DNA of 64,000 nucleotides from Bradyrhizobium sp. WSM3983 (GCF_000473045.1 NZ_AXAY01000009.1:186001-250000); one strand, 5' to 3'; positions 25,974 through 34,727 are shown, counted from the first letter of the stretch. Made by a program: numbers and translations. The notes: generated by a model from the letters alone, not told the origin.

Positions 25974-27497
25974 ATGCGCGTGTTCCCAATAGCTTGTGTG
26001 ATGGGACTGTTGTCTACGACCGCACTAGCCGCACCTGCCGCGATGACACAGGATTCGGGCGCGCCTGTCGGCGATAACGAAAACTCGAAAACTGCCGGAC
26101 CGGACGGCCCCGTGCTTCTGGAGGACTTCCACCTCATCGAGAAACTGGCCCGCTTCGACCGCGAGCGAATCCCCGAGCGTGTGGTCCATGCACGCGGGAC
26201 CGGAGTGCAGGGCATGTTCGTAGCCTCGGAGGATTTCTCTCGCTACACGAAGGCATCGCTGTTTGCCAAGCCGGGCAAGGAGACGCCGGTCCTCGTTCGC
26301 TTCTCGACAGTTATGGGGTACCGTGGTTCGCCCGAGGCCGCGCGCGATCCGCGCGGGTTCGCCGTCAAGTTCTACACGGATGAAGGCAACTGGGATCTGG
26401 TCGGTAACGATCTCCCTGTCTTCTTCATCAGGGATGCGATCAAATTCCCAGATTTCGTCCACGCCAACAAGCCATCGGCCGTCACCAATATCCAGGATCC
26501 GAACCTCGCGTTCGACTTCTTCTCCCGCACGCCCGAATCGACGAACATGCTGACGTATCTTTATTCCACTCAAGGCATGCCGGAGAGCTATCGCGAGATG
26601 GACGGATTCGGGGTCCATGCGTTCCGGCTCGTCAGCGCCCAGGGACAGCAGATCTTCGCCAAATTCCACTGGAAGAGCGAACTGGGATTGCACAACCTGA
26701 CCTTGGAACAACAGCAGACTGCTGATCCGAACTATGCGACCCGGGATTTGTATGACAACATTCGTGCTGGCCATTTCCCGAAATGGGATCTGTACGTGCA
26801 GGTCCTGACGGCGGAACAGGTCGCACAGCTTCCCTATGACGGCTTCGACGACACGAAGACCTGGGAGAACGTGCCTGAAGCCAAGATCGGCACAATGACC
26901 CTGAACAAGGTGCCGGACAATTATTTCCAGTACACCGAACAATCGGCGTTCGCGCCGGGCGTCATGGTTCCCGGCATAGAACCGTCTCCGGACAAGATGC
27001 TGCAGGGCCGCCTGTTCGCCTATGCGGATACACAGCGCTACCGCATCGGGACGAACTATCAGGAATTGCCGGCCAATCGTCCGCTGGTGAAGGTCACCAA
27101 CAACAATCAGGACGGCACCATGAGTATCGCTCCGCAAGTTGGCGAAGTGAACTATGAGCCTTCCACCGCGAAGAAGGTGGGCGCTGTCACTCCGCAGCCT
27201 TCCTTCAAGTTGGGCGAGTACCCGGTGTCCGGGGTCGTGCAGCAAAAGGCGATCGCCAAGACCGATGATTTCGGCCAAGCCGGCAACCATTGGCGCTCCT
27301 TCAGCAAGGATGAGCAGGCTTATCTCGTCAAGGCCATGGCGGCCGATTTGAACCGTGTCACCGATCATGGGATCAAGCTTCGGCAAGTCAGCTATTTCTA
27401 TAAGGCCGACCGGGACTACGGCACGCAACTGGCGGAGGCGACCCATCTTGACGTGAACGAGGTTGCTGCCCTCGCCGCCAAGGTAGTCTCGTACTAG
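25974..27497 (+). CDS. Exported monofunctional haem catalase
   Basis: A 507-residue catalase with an N-terminal signal peptide (PIACVMGLLSTTALAAPA), so it probably acts in the periplasm. The catalytic His72 lies in RERIPERVVHARG, the distal Asn145 in DLVGNDLPVFF, and the haem-ligand Tyr350 in RLFAYADTQRYRIG. It breaks hydrogen peroxide into water and oxygen. An ankyrin-repeat gene follows closely, matching the katB-ankB arrangement known from Pseudomonas aeruginosa, where AnkB supports catalase activity. OxyR control is inferred from the neighbouring gene. Confidence 0.95.
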   Translation: MRVFPIACVMGLLSTTALAAPAAMTQDSGAPVGDNENSKTAGPDGPVLLEDFHLIEKLARFDRERIPERVVHARGTGVQGMFVASEDFSRYTKASLFAKPGKETPVLVRFSTVMGYRGSPEAARDPRGFAVKFYTDEGNWDLVGNDLPVFFIRDAIKFPDFVHANKPSAVTNIQDPNLAFDFFSRTPESTNMLTYLYSTQGMPESYREMDGFGVHAFRLVSAQGQQIFAKFHWKSELGLHNLTLEQQQTADPNYATRDLYDNIRAGHFPKWDLYVQVLTAEQVAQLPYDGFDDTKTWENVPEAKIGTMTLNKVPDNYFQYTEQSAFAPGVMVPGIEPSPDKMLQGRLFAYADTQRYRIGTNYQELPANRPLVKVTNNNQDGTMSIAPQVGEVNYEPSTAKKVGAVTPQPSFKLGEYPVSGVVQQKAIAKTDDFGQAGNHWRSFSKDEQAYLVKAMAADLNRVTDHGIKLRQVSYFYKADRDYGTQLAEATHLDVNEVAALAAKVVSY

Positions 27498-27569
27498 GGG
27501 CTGCAAGTTGTGCCATGTGTGAATGAGCTGCCGCGAGACAACCGCGGCGGCGATTATCAAGGACCCCAG

Positions 27570-28208
27570 ATGAAACGCATACGAAACGCTTTCCTGCTCA
27601 CCGCAGTGTTGCTTGCGCCTGCCGCATTGGCGGTCCCTGCATCGGCCGTCATTCGCATGGCGGAATCGCAAGACGGCGCGGCGAACACACTCGTGCAACA
27701 CGACGCTGGCAGCCCGAGCCAGGAACATATCAAGGAATTATTCTTCGATGCCGCACGGAGTGGGCGCGACGACCTGCTCGACGGCCTAATCCAGTCCGGT
27801 ATGGATCCAGATGAGAGGGATCCGCGTGGCTACACGGCGTTGATCCTCGCCGCATACAATGGAAAGGGCGCCACGGTCGACTTTCTGATCCAGAAGGGGG
27901 CAAATCCTTGTGCAACAGACGCCAAAGGCAGCAGTAGCCTGATGGGTGTCGCGTTCAAGGGAGAGACCGAGATTGCACAGCGCCTGATCGTCGCTGGTTG
28001 CGATGTAAACGCGCGCAACAATGCGGGCCAAACTGCATTGATGATGGCGTCCATGTTCGGTCAATTCGAAGTCGTGAAGCTGCTGCTCAAGAACGGAGCA
28101 AATCCGACGCTCCAAGATAACGCCGGCAACACGGCAATGATCTTGGCACAGCAACAGAGTAATCCGCGAATGGTTGCTCTGCTCACGAGGGTAGCCAAAG
28201 GCCAGTGA
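27570..28208 (+). CDS. Exported ankyrin-repeat protein (AnkB-like)
   Basis: A 212-residue protein. The start at 27570 (aagga at 27559-27563) gives a signal peptide MKRIRNAFLLTAVLLAPAAL. Four to five ankyrin repeats follow, for example DPRGYTALILAAYNGKGATV, NNAGQTALMMASMFGQFEVV and DNAGNTAMILAQQQSNPRMV. It has no catalytic motif. Lying 72 bp after the catalase gene, it probably assists catalase folding, haem loading or protection in the periplasm. Confidence 0.88.
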   Translation: MKRIRNAFLLTAVLLAPAALAVPASAVIRMAESQDGAANTLVQHDAGSPSQEHIKELFFDAARSGRDDLLDGLIQSGMDPDERDPRGYTALILAAYNGKGATVDFLIQKGANPCATDAKGSSSLMGVAFKGETEIAQRLIVAGCDVNARNNAGQTALMMASMFGQFEVVKLLLKNGANPTLQDNAGNTAMILAQQQSNPRMVALLTRVAKGQ

Positions 28209-28303
28209 TCACTACAATGAACATCACGTGGCGATTTGCATTCAACGATGAGGAGAGCCAATGGCCGAACGCAAGGCTTCATCAAACAGGAACGAGACCC
28301 TCC

Positions 28304-28879
28304 ATGCATAAGCCTATCTCAAAGGTGCATCTCGTCGGCATGGCCGGAAGCCTGCGCAAGGCGTCCTATTCATCCGCCATATTGTCCGGCCTGAGGGATC
28401 ATGTTGCCGCGATCGCAACGCTCGAAATCCGTGATCTGCGTCTTCCACTCTATAGTGAGGATGACGATGGGGCGGCCACGCCAGAGGACGTGCGCGACTT
28501 TCGGCAAGCCATAGGCGCCAGCGACGGCCTTGTCATTGTTACGCCGGAATACAATCATGGCATTCCCGGCGTGCTGAAAAACGCGTTGGACTGGGCGTCG
28601 CGCCCGTTCGGGAGTTCCGTGCTGATCGGCAAGCCTGTCCTGGTCATGTCTGTTTCACCGGCCTTCACAGGTGGCGTGCGCGCCCATGCACAGGTCAACG
28701 AGACGCTGCTCGCGATCCAGGCGCGCATTGCTCCTGGTCCACAGGTCGTGATTGGCAGCGTCGCCGAGAAGTTAAGAGACGGCATTCTGGTCGACGAATC
28801 CTGCCAGCGCTTTTCCCTGGCAGCTCTCGATCGTTTGACCGAGATGTCCCGAAGCCTGGAAGGTTCTTTACAGGCCTAG
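28304..28879 (+). CDS. NADPH-dependent FMN reductase (ChrR/YieF-like)
   Basis: A 191-residue flavodoxin-fold reductase. The N-terminal FMN phosphate loop is GMAGSLRKASYSSAIL and the central motif is VTPEYNHGIPGVLKNALDWA. Such enzymes reduce quinones, chromate or azo compounds by two electrons and protect against peroxide stress. I prefer the start at 28304 to the GTG at 28205, which overlaps the previous gene. It probably belongs to the catalase/ankyrin stress block. A related enzyme is encoded at 55424-55981. Confidence 0.88.
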   Translation: MHKPISKVHLVGMAGSLRKASYSSAILSGLRDHVAAIATLEIRDLRLPLYSEDDDGAATPEDVRDFRQAIGASDGLVIVTPEYNHGIPGVLKNALDWASRPFGSSVLIGKPVLVMSVSPAFTGGVRAHAQVNETLLAIQARIAPGPQVVIGSVAEKLRDGILVDESCQRFSLAALDRLTEMSRSLEGSLQA

Positions 28880-28930
28880 ATGCGGTGCGCTCGCGCTGTC
28901 GGAAGCTGATCGCCGGTGGCGACCTGTGCG

Positions 28931-29002
28931 ATGAGGATTGGTTTCATAGGATCGGGCCAGATGGGCTTCGGCATGGCACGGCCTGCCGCAAATCTGGAAT
29001 GA
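28931..29002 (+). pseudogene. NAD(P)-binding dehydrogenase, N-terminal stub
   Basis: A 23-codon frame, MRIGFIGSGQMGFGMARP then AANLE and a stop. It carries the GxGxxG dinucleotide-binding loop typical of 3-hydroxyisobutyrate / 6-phosphogluconate dehydrogenase-type enzymes. The rest of the enzyme is missing, so this is a truncated relic at the edge of a decayed region. Confidence 0.55.
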
Positions 29003-29519
29003 GAGAGACTCATCATAGCTCGGAGCCAGCGTTGTTCACGCCGGCGCAAGCGCCTTCGCGGTACGTGGAAGGCTTCTCCGGTTTGATTGTTCTTGAGCGT
29101 CGAACTCTGGACGTCATGCCGACCTTGGCCGCCCAGATCGCCGTGGCGTTCGGGCCGGCGCCTCGTCCTGCATCGGCGAAAGCGGTGGGTGAGAGTTCCA
29201 CTCTCTCCGCCGCAGATCATGCGCCGGAAAATTCGCATGCAAGATCCGCAACAGCCAGATCAGGCTCTTAGCCCCATCACAGGAGCTCTGGCAGTCGACG
29301 TGTTCGGGTTGGCGCTCTCGCCATCGTTCTTGCGGGCCATCTGCTCGATTCCATCATTCGGAAATAGCAAAATTCGTCGTGAACGTTTGGTCCCCGATAG
29401 CAAAATACCAACAAAACGGACTGCTGCCGCGAATTTCTACGCGTCTTTTCAATGCGTCGCGAATAAATGAGGAATCGAACTAAGGACGTAAATTATTGTT
29501 ATTACTAGTAATTTCTGTC
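29003..29519. other. Non-coding stretch, no gene seen
   Basis: No open frame here has a recognisable product or a plausible ribosome site. The last 60 bp are clearly AT-rich compared with the flanks. It is treated as decayed DNA between the reductase and the tRNA-like remnants. Confidence 0.4.
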
Positions 29520-29621
29520 TGGTGCCCCTAGCCGGAATCGAACCGATATAAGAAAGATTCGTGTTCCCGGCCTTAAGTAGGCGTCGCGCTGGCATCTACA
29601 CGCCAATCGATTCTTGGGGGG
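29520..29621 (-). pseudogene. Degenerate tRNA-like sequence 1 (class II, Leu/Ser-like)
   Basis: Read on the minus strand, the 3' end is a T-arm GGTTCGATTCCGGC followed by an acceptor strand ending GGGGCACCA. The 5' acceptor strand CCCCCAA pairs at 5 of 7 positions. Between an anticodon-like CTTAA loop and the T-arm there is a long variable region, as in leucine or serine tRNAs. The T-stem has two faults and the loop lacks the usual U33. I read it as a decayed tRNA-Leu-type gene. Confidence 0.5.
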
Positions 29622-29643
29622 AAAAGATCGTTGCCATAAAAGG

Positions 29644-29727
29644 TGATGCGCCCGACGCGATTCGAACGTATGATCGTGCCTTCCCTGTCTGGGCGGCCAA
29701 TCGCGGAACGCTTCCACAAACCGCACG
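29644..29727 (-). pseudogene. Degenerate tRNA-like sequence 2
   Basis: On the minus strand it ends with a T-loop TTCGAAT and an acceptor strand CGGGCGC, then A and TCA where CCA is expected. The 5' strand CGTGCGG pairs at 5 of 7 positions. The T-stem has one mismatch and one G-U pair. The D-arm and anticodon arm are too eroded to assign an amino acid. Confidence 0.45.
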
Positions 29728-29831
29728 AATGGCGTACGGGATCCCTACAAGTGCCGGTGTTAGTCACGCAATGAAGGTGCAGCCGGTCGGGCTAAAACCG
29801 CGCGCCGATAAGAGAACAGGGCCTCTAAAAT

Positions 29832-29909
29832 AGTGGGTTTCGCGATGTAGCGCACCCCCGCTACCAAGCGTGACCCACTATCCCCAAAAGTGGGTTTCGG
29901 ACTGTAGCG
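29832..29909. repeat. Direct repeat flanking tRNA-like remnants
   Basis: Two 21-bp copies (29832-29852 and 29889-29909) share the core AGTGGGTTTCG and the end TGTAGCG, 18 of 21 matching. The second copy runs into the 3' end of tRNA-like sequence 3. The first may mark the end of a further, almost lost tRNA copy, which would fit a tandem array. Confidence 0.45.
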
Positions 29910-29978
29910 GTCTCCTGACTTGAACCCCCGACGATTCACGATCGACCTTCCCCGCGCTCTGGCCAACCGAGACCCCGC
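29902..29978 (-). pseudogene. Degenerate tRNA-like sequence 3 (His-like anticodon loop)
   Basis: At 77 nt this has normal tRNA length. Minus-strand reading: 5' GCGGGGT, D-arm CTCGGTTGGCCAGAG, anticodon loop TCGTGAA (GTG, histidine, but C in place of U33), T-arm GGGGGTTCAAGTC, and 3' acceptor AGACCGC. The acceptor pairs at 5 of 7 positions and the T-stem is broken. It is probably a dead tRNA. Confidence 0.5.
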
Positions 29979-30621
29979 ATTCCGACAGCTAGAAAACCTA
30001 TTGCGTGTTCAATGCAGGTTTGACAGCCCGCCTGTCGGAATAGGCGCTGATTCTCCAACAAATCCTAAGCCTCTTAATCAGCGGCTCCATCGGGATGTCT
30101 CAGGGACGGCGATCGCGCGACGGTATTGGCGCATTGCATCGGTCCGATCGATTTCTGAACCAACGATGCAACTGGCCAGACCATTGCATCCGTAGGTAGG
30201 CTTCCATGAGCACACCCATCCGAGAGAGAAGCGAGCTGAGTTCAAATCACGCGGGGAGTGACGCCAGTGATCGTCGTTCTCAATCCAGAACGCCGCAATG
30301 AAATCGCAACGAATTGGGTGAAACGACCGTGAACGAAACGTGTCGAAAACACCTGCCACCAATAGAAAAATCAATAACTTCGAAGATACTCACTGCGTTC
30401 GGGACGCAGAGCCCAATCAAGCCACCGCCTCAAAAAGCAATTTGAGATGGTTGCACGTCCCCGATAAGTTGCGGACGCGCTAGCGAGCCTCACCAATGAG
30501 GCTTCCCCAGCGGTGTTCGAACAGCGCTGGACACAGAGCAGACCGGTTGATTCCGTCTCCAGCAACGATCTCACTATTGCCTCGATTCTTACATTACTCC
30601 CCTCTCTCAAGCGCCGACCAT
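29979..30621. other. Non-coding stretch beside AraC gene
   Basis: No gene with support on either strand. Short frames exist but lack ribosome sites and family features. The region right of the tRNA-like remnants (to about 30100) may hold further tRNA debris that is too decayed to delimit. Confidence 0.35.
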
Positions 30622-31578
30622 TCATGGTCGCTTCGCAAGCGCTCGAGCCTCGCGGGGCAGAATCTGGTAAGCTTGCTTGAAGCGCCGCCCAAAATGGGTC
30701 AGGTCTGAAAATCCCCAGCTATAGGCTATTTCGCTGACGGTCCGGTTTGCCTGGGCGGGGTCTTCGAGGGCGCACCGGCATCGTGCAAGCCGCCGCGCCA
30801 GAATCAAGCGCGAGAGTGATGTATTATGTTCCTCAAGAACCTCATTCGCATATCGCACGCTGACGCCAACGCTATCGGCTACGGTCTGTGGATTTAGACT
30901 TGGGTCACTTAAACTAGCATCGACAACAGCTCGTATATTCAATAGCAAGAGTGCCTTTGAGCGGGAGACGCGAGGGCGGGCACCTTCTACGGCCTTGGCA
31001 AGCGACATGGCGATCAGGTCGAGGACATGGTTGCCGACTAACTGATCGCTGATCGAGCTCATTTGGCTCGCAAGCGAAGGCAACATTCCCATCACCACTG
31101 ACGTCAAGCGGTCCTCCGCCCGCGCCGGCTTTATCAGGCGTGCAACCATGTTCCGGATTTTGCCCAAACGCGTTTCCAATTCGCGACGCGGAACCTTGAC
31201 GACAAGCATCTTGGAACCTTGCAAGAACTTCCCGCTGTAGGGCAGCAAAGGATCCAAGAGCACTACACTGCCAGCGTCTAGCGCAATCTCGCGAGTCTCC
31301 TGTTCAAGTAGAACGCTGCCCGACAACTGGCGGCACACAAACAGGTGGTCGGACTTGGTACGAGAAGCATGCGCTACCGTATGTGAAATCTGCATCGGAG
31401 AATTGTTAAACAAAATGAGCTCAAAATTGCCGAGCGCATCCAACTCGATCTCAGCATCAAAGCTGAGTCGCGCCTCCGGTCGTGAGTCGTGATCTACGAT
31501 CTGTTTGCAGGCGACGCTATGCCAGTAATCGAACTTGTCGCGGCGATGAATCCGTTGGGTCGAGAAGATGGTTTCCAC
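30622..31578 (-). CDS. AraC-family transcriptional regulator (FeaR-like)
   Basis: A 318-residue regulator. Residues about 15-175 form an AraC-binding-like sensor domain (DKFDYWHSVACKQIVDHDSR), and residues about 215-318 contain the two helix-turn-helix units, with NPQTVADSVGVSVRYANEVL and VSEIAYSWGFSDLTHFGRRF. The layout is that of FeaR and related activators of aromatic or amine catabolism. No obvious target operon is adjacent, and the flanks are relics, so it may be a survivor of a deleted cluster. Confidence 0.88.
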   Translation of the reverse strand: METIFSTQRIHRRDKFDYWHSVACKQIVDHDSRPEARLSFDAEIELDALGNFELILFNNSPMQISHTVAHASRTKSDHLFVCRQLSGSVLLEQETREIALDAGSVVLLDPLLPYSGKFLQGSKMLVVKVPRRELETRLGKIRNMVARLIKPARAEDRLTSVVMGMLPSLASQMSSISDQLVGNHVLDLIAMSLAKAVEGARPRVSRSKALLLLNIRAVVDASLSDPSLNPQTVADSVGVSVRYANEVLEEHNTSLSRLILARRLARCRCALEDPAQANRTVSEIAYSWGFSDLTHFGRRFKQAYQILPREARALAKRP

Positions 31579-31690
31579 CGGGCATCCTCCTTACGCTCGG
31601 CCGGCCGAACAATTGTTCCTAGACAGCCGATACCGCAGCCGGGAAACGCATTATGGCCTGCTTTTCGGCTCTCGTAAGGGCAATCACTGG

Positions 31691-31903
31691 ATGCGGTACT
31701 TCTTTCACGTCTTGGGCGACGGAATAGCGGTGGAGGATGAGACAGGTACTGTCCTGTCAGGCCCTGAGGCTGCGAGGCTTCATGCCTCAGTCATCGCCGC
31801 TGAACTTGCTCAGGATGGGAACCAATATTGCGGCTGCGAAGTCTATGGCATCGATGAAGGTGGCAATGAGATCGCCCGCCTGCCGGTCGTTGTTCCGAGC
31901 TGA
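31691..31903 (+). CDS. DUF6894 small protein
   Basis: A 70-residue protein starting MRYFFHVLGDGIAVEDETGT and continuing LSGPEAARLHASVIAAEL, the hallmark of the DUF6894 family that is abundant in rhizobia. An aaggg at 31676-31680 supports the start. The function is unknown; members are small soluble proteins often found beside stress genes. Confidence 0.8.
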   Translation: MRYFFHVLGDGIAVEDETGTVLSGPEAARLHASVIAAELAQDGNQYCGCEVYGIDEGGNEIARLPVVVPS

Positions 31904-32027
31904 AGGGCGCTCGGACCGAGAGGGCCTCTTTACAGCGGGGCCAGAAAGCCGACCGAAGGCTCCTACCTGCCGCGCAAGATGCGAGGGATTTATGGGGTCA
32001 ACTATCTGCCGCCATGACGGGCCAGCA

Positions 32028-32126
32028 ATGAAAGATACCTCTGCAACGGCTGCGCTATTCATTGAGGGCGCCAACCTTCACCTTACGGTGAAAGCGCTTG
32101 GCTTCGAGATCAAATATCTTGGCAGC
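32028..32126 (+). pseudogene. NYN-domain protein, N-terminal remnant
   Basis: The frame begins TAALFIEGANLHLTVKALGF, the start of NYN/LabA (PIN-like ribonuclease) proteins, in which the aspartate of FIDGAN is usually present; here it is Glu. After about 33 codons it runs directly into IS110-type transposase sequence, so it was probably cut by the element. Confidence 0.6.
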
Positions 32127-32639
32127 ACGCACCGATGTGCTCTCGCCTCGCATGTTGCTCTTCATCGATGGCCTGACGGAAGACTGGCGCCGGCTGGATG
32201 AGCGTATCGAGGATCGATCTAGCGAGATCGAAACACCAACCCGTCACTACCAGCGACTGATGACGGGCTTGGCATTGGCCTGATCATCTCGAGCGCAATG
32301 GTCGCCGCGATCGGCACTGGAAACGCGTTCTCGAAAGGCGGCGACTTCGGCGCCGGGCTTGGACTTGTTCCGAAGCAGATATCGTATATCGAGGCGCGGC
32401 AATCGCTACCTGCGTGCGTTGTTCGTGCAAGCCGCGTGGGTTGTGCTGGCCAAGGTAGGGTGTTGGGAGCGCTATGGCCTTAACTCCTGGATCGAAGCAG
32501 CGCAGAAGCGATTGCGCCACAACGTGCTGGCGATTGCGCTCGCCAACAAGCTCGCCCGGATCGCTCGGGCGGTCCTCAATAGGGACGTGCCTTCGCGTGC
32601 GTCAAGACGGGGGAGACGGCGGTGTCCCGAGCTGCTTGA
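32127..32639 (+). mobile_element. IS110-family (IS1111-group-like) transposase remnant
   Basis: The C-terminal part of an IS110-family DEDD/serine transposase, split over several frames: GLTEDWRRLDERIE, then MVAAIGTGNAFSKGGDF and GLGLVPKQIS, then RRGNRYLRALFVQAAWVVLA with NVLAIALANKLARIA, and finally AFACVKTGETAVSRAA to a stop at 32637-32639. The N-terminal catalytic part is missing and there are at least three frameshifts, so it is inactive. Confidence 0.85.
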
Positions 32640-33040
32640 TCCTCACGCCGTGCGCGGGGCCGTCAAGGCGCAGCCTGGCAGCAGGAGAGCAAGACGTCAG
32701 GACAGCAGCACGACGGCTGGCCTTGACCGGGATGATCCGTGTAGATCTCTCCGAGGCGTCCAGGAACTCCCAATCCACCGCCTGCGAAAGCCGCACCAGC
32801 GATGCTTCATGTCGATGATGTGATCGAGCCGGGAGCGGAACAGATCCTCCTCACCCGTCTCTCGCCGCCCCCATGGCTGCATCGCGTCCCTCCCGCCAAA
32901 GCATTCCAAAGCGAGACAATCGCGAGTCAAGTTTGCAAGGAATCCCTTCCGCAGGCCCGCTTTCCGGCAAATGCGATTGCCCCAAAGCCCCGTTTCCAGA
33001 TTCCAAATCAATGACTTGGGAATTCCTCACGGACGACCAA
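32640..33040. other. Non-coding DNA after IS110 remnant, possible element right end
   Basis: No convincing gene on either strand. IS1111-group elements carry long non-coding ends that can encode a bridge RNA, and the first 190 bp directly after the transposase stop would be where a right end lies. This is inference; I could not define the end or an attachment site. Confidence 0.3.
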
Positions 33041-33910
33041 TTAGTTTGCCTTCCTGGCTTGCATCGATGAACGTTTCGCCGGGGTTCGCTTGTGTCCCTC
33101 AGTGACACGCCGATGATGTGTTAACGGCGTGCTGCGGCCACCTGTTGCGCTTTGGCGCAATGCTTCCATCAGGTCAATAACCTCAGCCGAGGGTCGCTCC
33201 TTTGGTTTATCGATCTTTTCGCCGCGTTGTTTCCTTTTAATTAGCGCTCGCAGCGCTCGCTCGTAGTGATCTTCGAATTGTTCGGGATGAAAGTGACCAG
33301 CCTTCATCGCGAGCAGTTTCCTCGCAAGCTCAAGCATTTCTCTCGGTACCCGCTCCTCTGGCAGATCGCCGAAATAATCCCTTTCGTTCCGGATTTCATA
33401 GGGATATCGCAGCGTCACGCCCACTAGGCCGTTGCCACGCGGCTCAATCGCTATGACATGTTCGCGCGTCGTGAGCACCACCCTGCCGAGCGCTACCATA
33501 CCCTCTTTCCTGATCGCCTCTCTGATGATCACGTATGCCTGCCGGCCGATCTCCCCCGCCGGGGTCATGTAGTAGGGACGGCTCAAATAGAGATCGTCAA
33601 TCTCGTTTCGTGGCACGAACTGGTCGATCTCGATTGTATGCGTCCCCTCGATCTCGATCGTCTTGAGCTCCTCCTCGGTGAGGGCGACATATTGCCCCCT
33701 ACCGGCTTCGTAGCCCATGACGATGTCTTCCGGGTCGACCTGCTTCCCGGTCTCGGCATCAAGCTTGCAGTATTTGATCCGGTGTCCGGTCTTCTTGTTG
33801 ATCAGATGAAATCGGATCTTGTCGCGGTCAGAGATCGCTGGAAACAGCTGGATCGGACACGACACTAGCGACACACGCAGATAGCCCTTCCAGTAAGCAC
33901 GCGGCGCCAT
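33041..33910 (-). CDS. ku: Non-homologous end-joining protein Ku
   Basis: A 289-residue bacterial Ku starting MAPRAYWKGYLRVSLVSCPI. It includes HTIEIDQFVPRNEIDDLYLS and VGVTLRYPYEIRNERDYFGD, typical of the ring-forming core that binds double-strand ends. A Lys/Arg-rich tail follows from about residue 245. The start at 33910 drops an upstream extension that overlaps the DUF2267 gene. It lies 64 bp after that gene, so co-transcription is likely. The usual partner ligase LigD is not in the window. Confidence 0.93.
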   Translation of the reverse strand: MAPRAYWKGYLRVSLVSCPIQLFPAISDRDKIRFHLINKKTGHRIKYCKLDAETGKQVDPEDIVMGYEAGRGQYVALTEEELKTIEIEGTHTIEIDQFVPRNEIDDLYLSRPYYMTPAGEIGRQAYVIIREAIRKEGMVALGRVVLTTREHVIAIEPRGNGLVGVTLRYPYEIRNERDYFGDLPEERVPREMLELARKLLAMKAGHFHPEQFEDHYERALRALIKRKQRGEKIDKPKERPSAEVIDLMEALRQSATGGRSTPLTHHRRVTEGHKRTPAKRSSMQARKAN

Positions 33911-33974
33911 CAGCCTCTCCACTCGCCAGTCTATCGTGCGTCGGCCGGTTGCGACGAGTCTCTGGCTCGGCTGC

Positions 33975-34430
33975 CTACTTTGCGACAGGGCCAGACGACG
34001 CCCAGGTGACCGGCCAAAGTGCGCGGATCTCCTTCGGCAGAGACTGAACCACGTCGCCGATTTCTCCTGCGGAGACATGATTCTCAAGGGTCTGGAACAC
34101 GGCACGTACGGCATCTTCGCGGTTGATGAGCGCCGTGTAGGGGAGGCGCGTGTCAATCCAGTTGAGGAATTCTTCCCGCGACCGAATCTTTTCCGGCTTC
34201 CCGGCCGGACGCCACGCCTCGTAGTAGATACCGCGTATTAGCATCGGAAGCTGTCCGCCGAGATGAGCCGCCTCATCGGTTGTCAAGCGGTCGCGCAGGC
34301 AATGCAGCACCGCTCGCAACGCCTGATAGGCCTCGTGACGATCGGAGCCTAGCATCTCCGCGATTTCCTTGAGCCACGTGTTCGTCTTGTGAAGCGTTTC
34401 ATCAAACACTTCTAGGCCGGTCAAGCTCAT
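33975..34430 (-). CDS. DUF2267 domain protein
   Basis: A 151-residue all-helical protein of the DUF2267 family (MSLTGLEVFDETLHKTNTWL; QALRAVLHCLRDRLTTDEAA; LGGQLPMLIRGIYYEAWRP). These small proteins often occur in general-stress and hypoxia gene sets of rhizobia, but their activity is unknown. The start at 34430 follows family convention; a longer frame to 34517 exists. An FNR/FixK-type box at 34546-34559 is centred about 122 bp upstream and would serve the DUF2267-ku operon. Confidence 0.85.
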   Translation of the reverse strand: MSLTGLEVFDETLHKTNTWLKEIAEMLGSDRHEAYQALRAVLHCLRDRLTTDEAAHLGGQLPMLIRGIYYEAWRPAGKPEKIRSREEFLNWIDTRLPYTALINREDAVRAVFQTLENHVSAGEIGDVVQSLPKEIRALWPVTWASSGPVAK

Positions 34431-34545
34431 GGTCACACCTTCCGGATCGAATGCGGACAACTCCAAAAGTGGGGCGAGCCCGTCGAGTGGCCGGCCACGG
34501 CCCCTAAAGATTTGCAAGATCTTGCGCGCGACCGCCTAGGCCGCC

Positions 34546-34559
34546 TTGATGGGCGTCAA
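34546..34559. promoter_or_regulatory. FixK/FNR-type box (DUF2267-ku operon)
   Basis: TTGATGGGCGTCAA fits TTGA-N6-TCAA. It is centred about 122 bp from the DUF2267 start codon. Confidence 0.6.
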
Positions 34560-34713
34560 TTCGCTGCATTTTCGTTCAGATCGAAAACACGCGCGCAGTG
34601 CGCAGTGATGGTTTTGCAAAGAGTTCTAGGTCACGCCCGGCCTGCTCCTCCATAAGCCACACAAGCAATGTGCAACGAGCCAGCAACTCAGGTGCATGTA
34701 TTTCTTACCTTAG

Positions 34714-34727
34714 TTGACAAGTATCAA
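34714..34727. promoter_or_regulatory. FixK/FNR-type box (DJ-1 gene)
   Basis: TTGACAAGTATCAA fits TTGA-N6-TCAA. It is centred about 117 bp upstream of the DJ-1/PfpI start at 34838, in an AT-rich stretch. Confidence 0.65.

Noticed and set aside
26025..27728. 567-codon minus-strand frame opposite the catalase
   Set aside because: It mirrors the codon pattern of the catalase and ankyrin genes and has no recognisable domain.
29160..29235. Possible serine tRNA 3' end (GAGAG ... CTCTC around TTCCACT)
   Set aside because: The T-loop is wrong and no 5' acceptor or D-arm could be found upstream.
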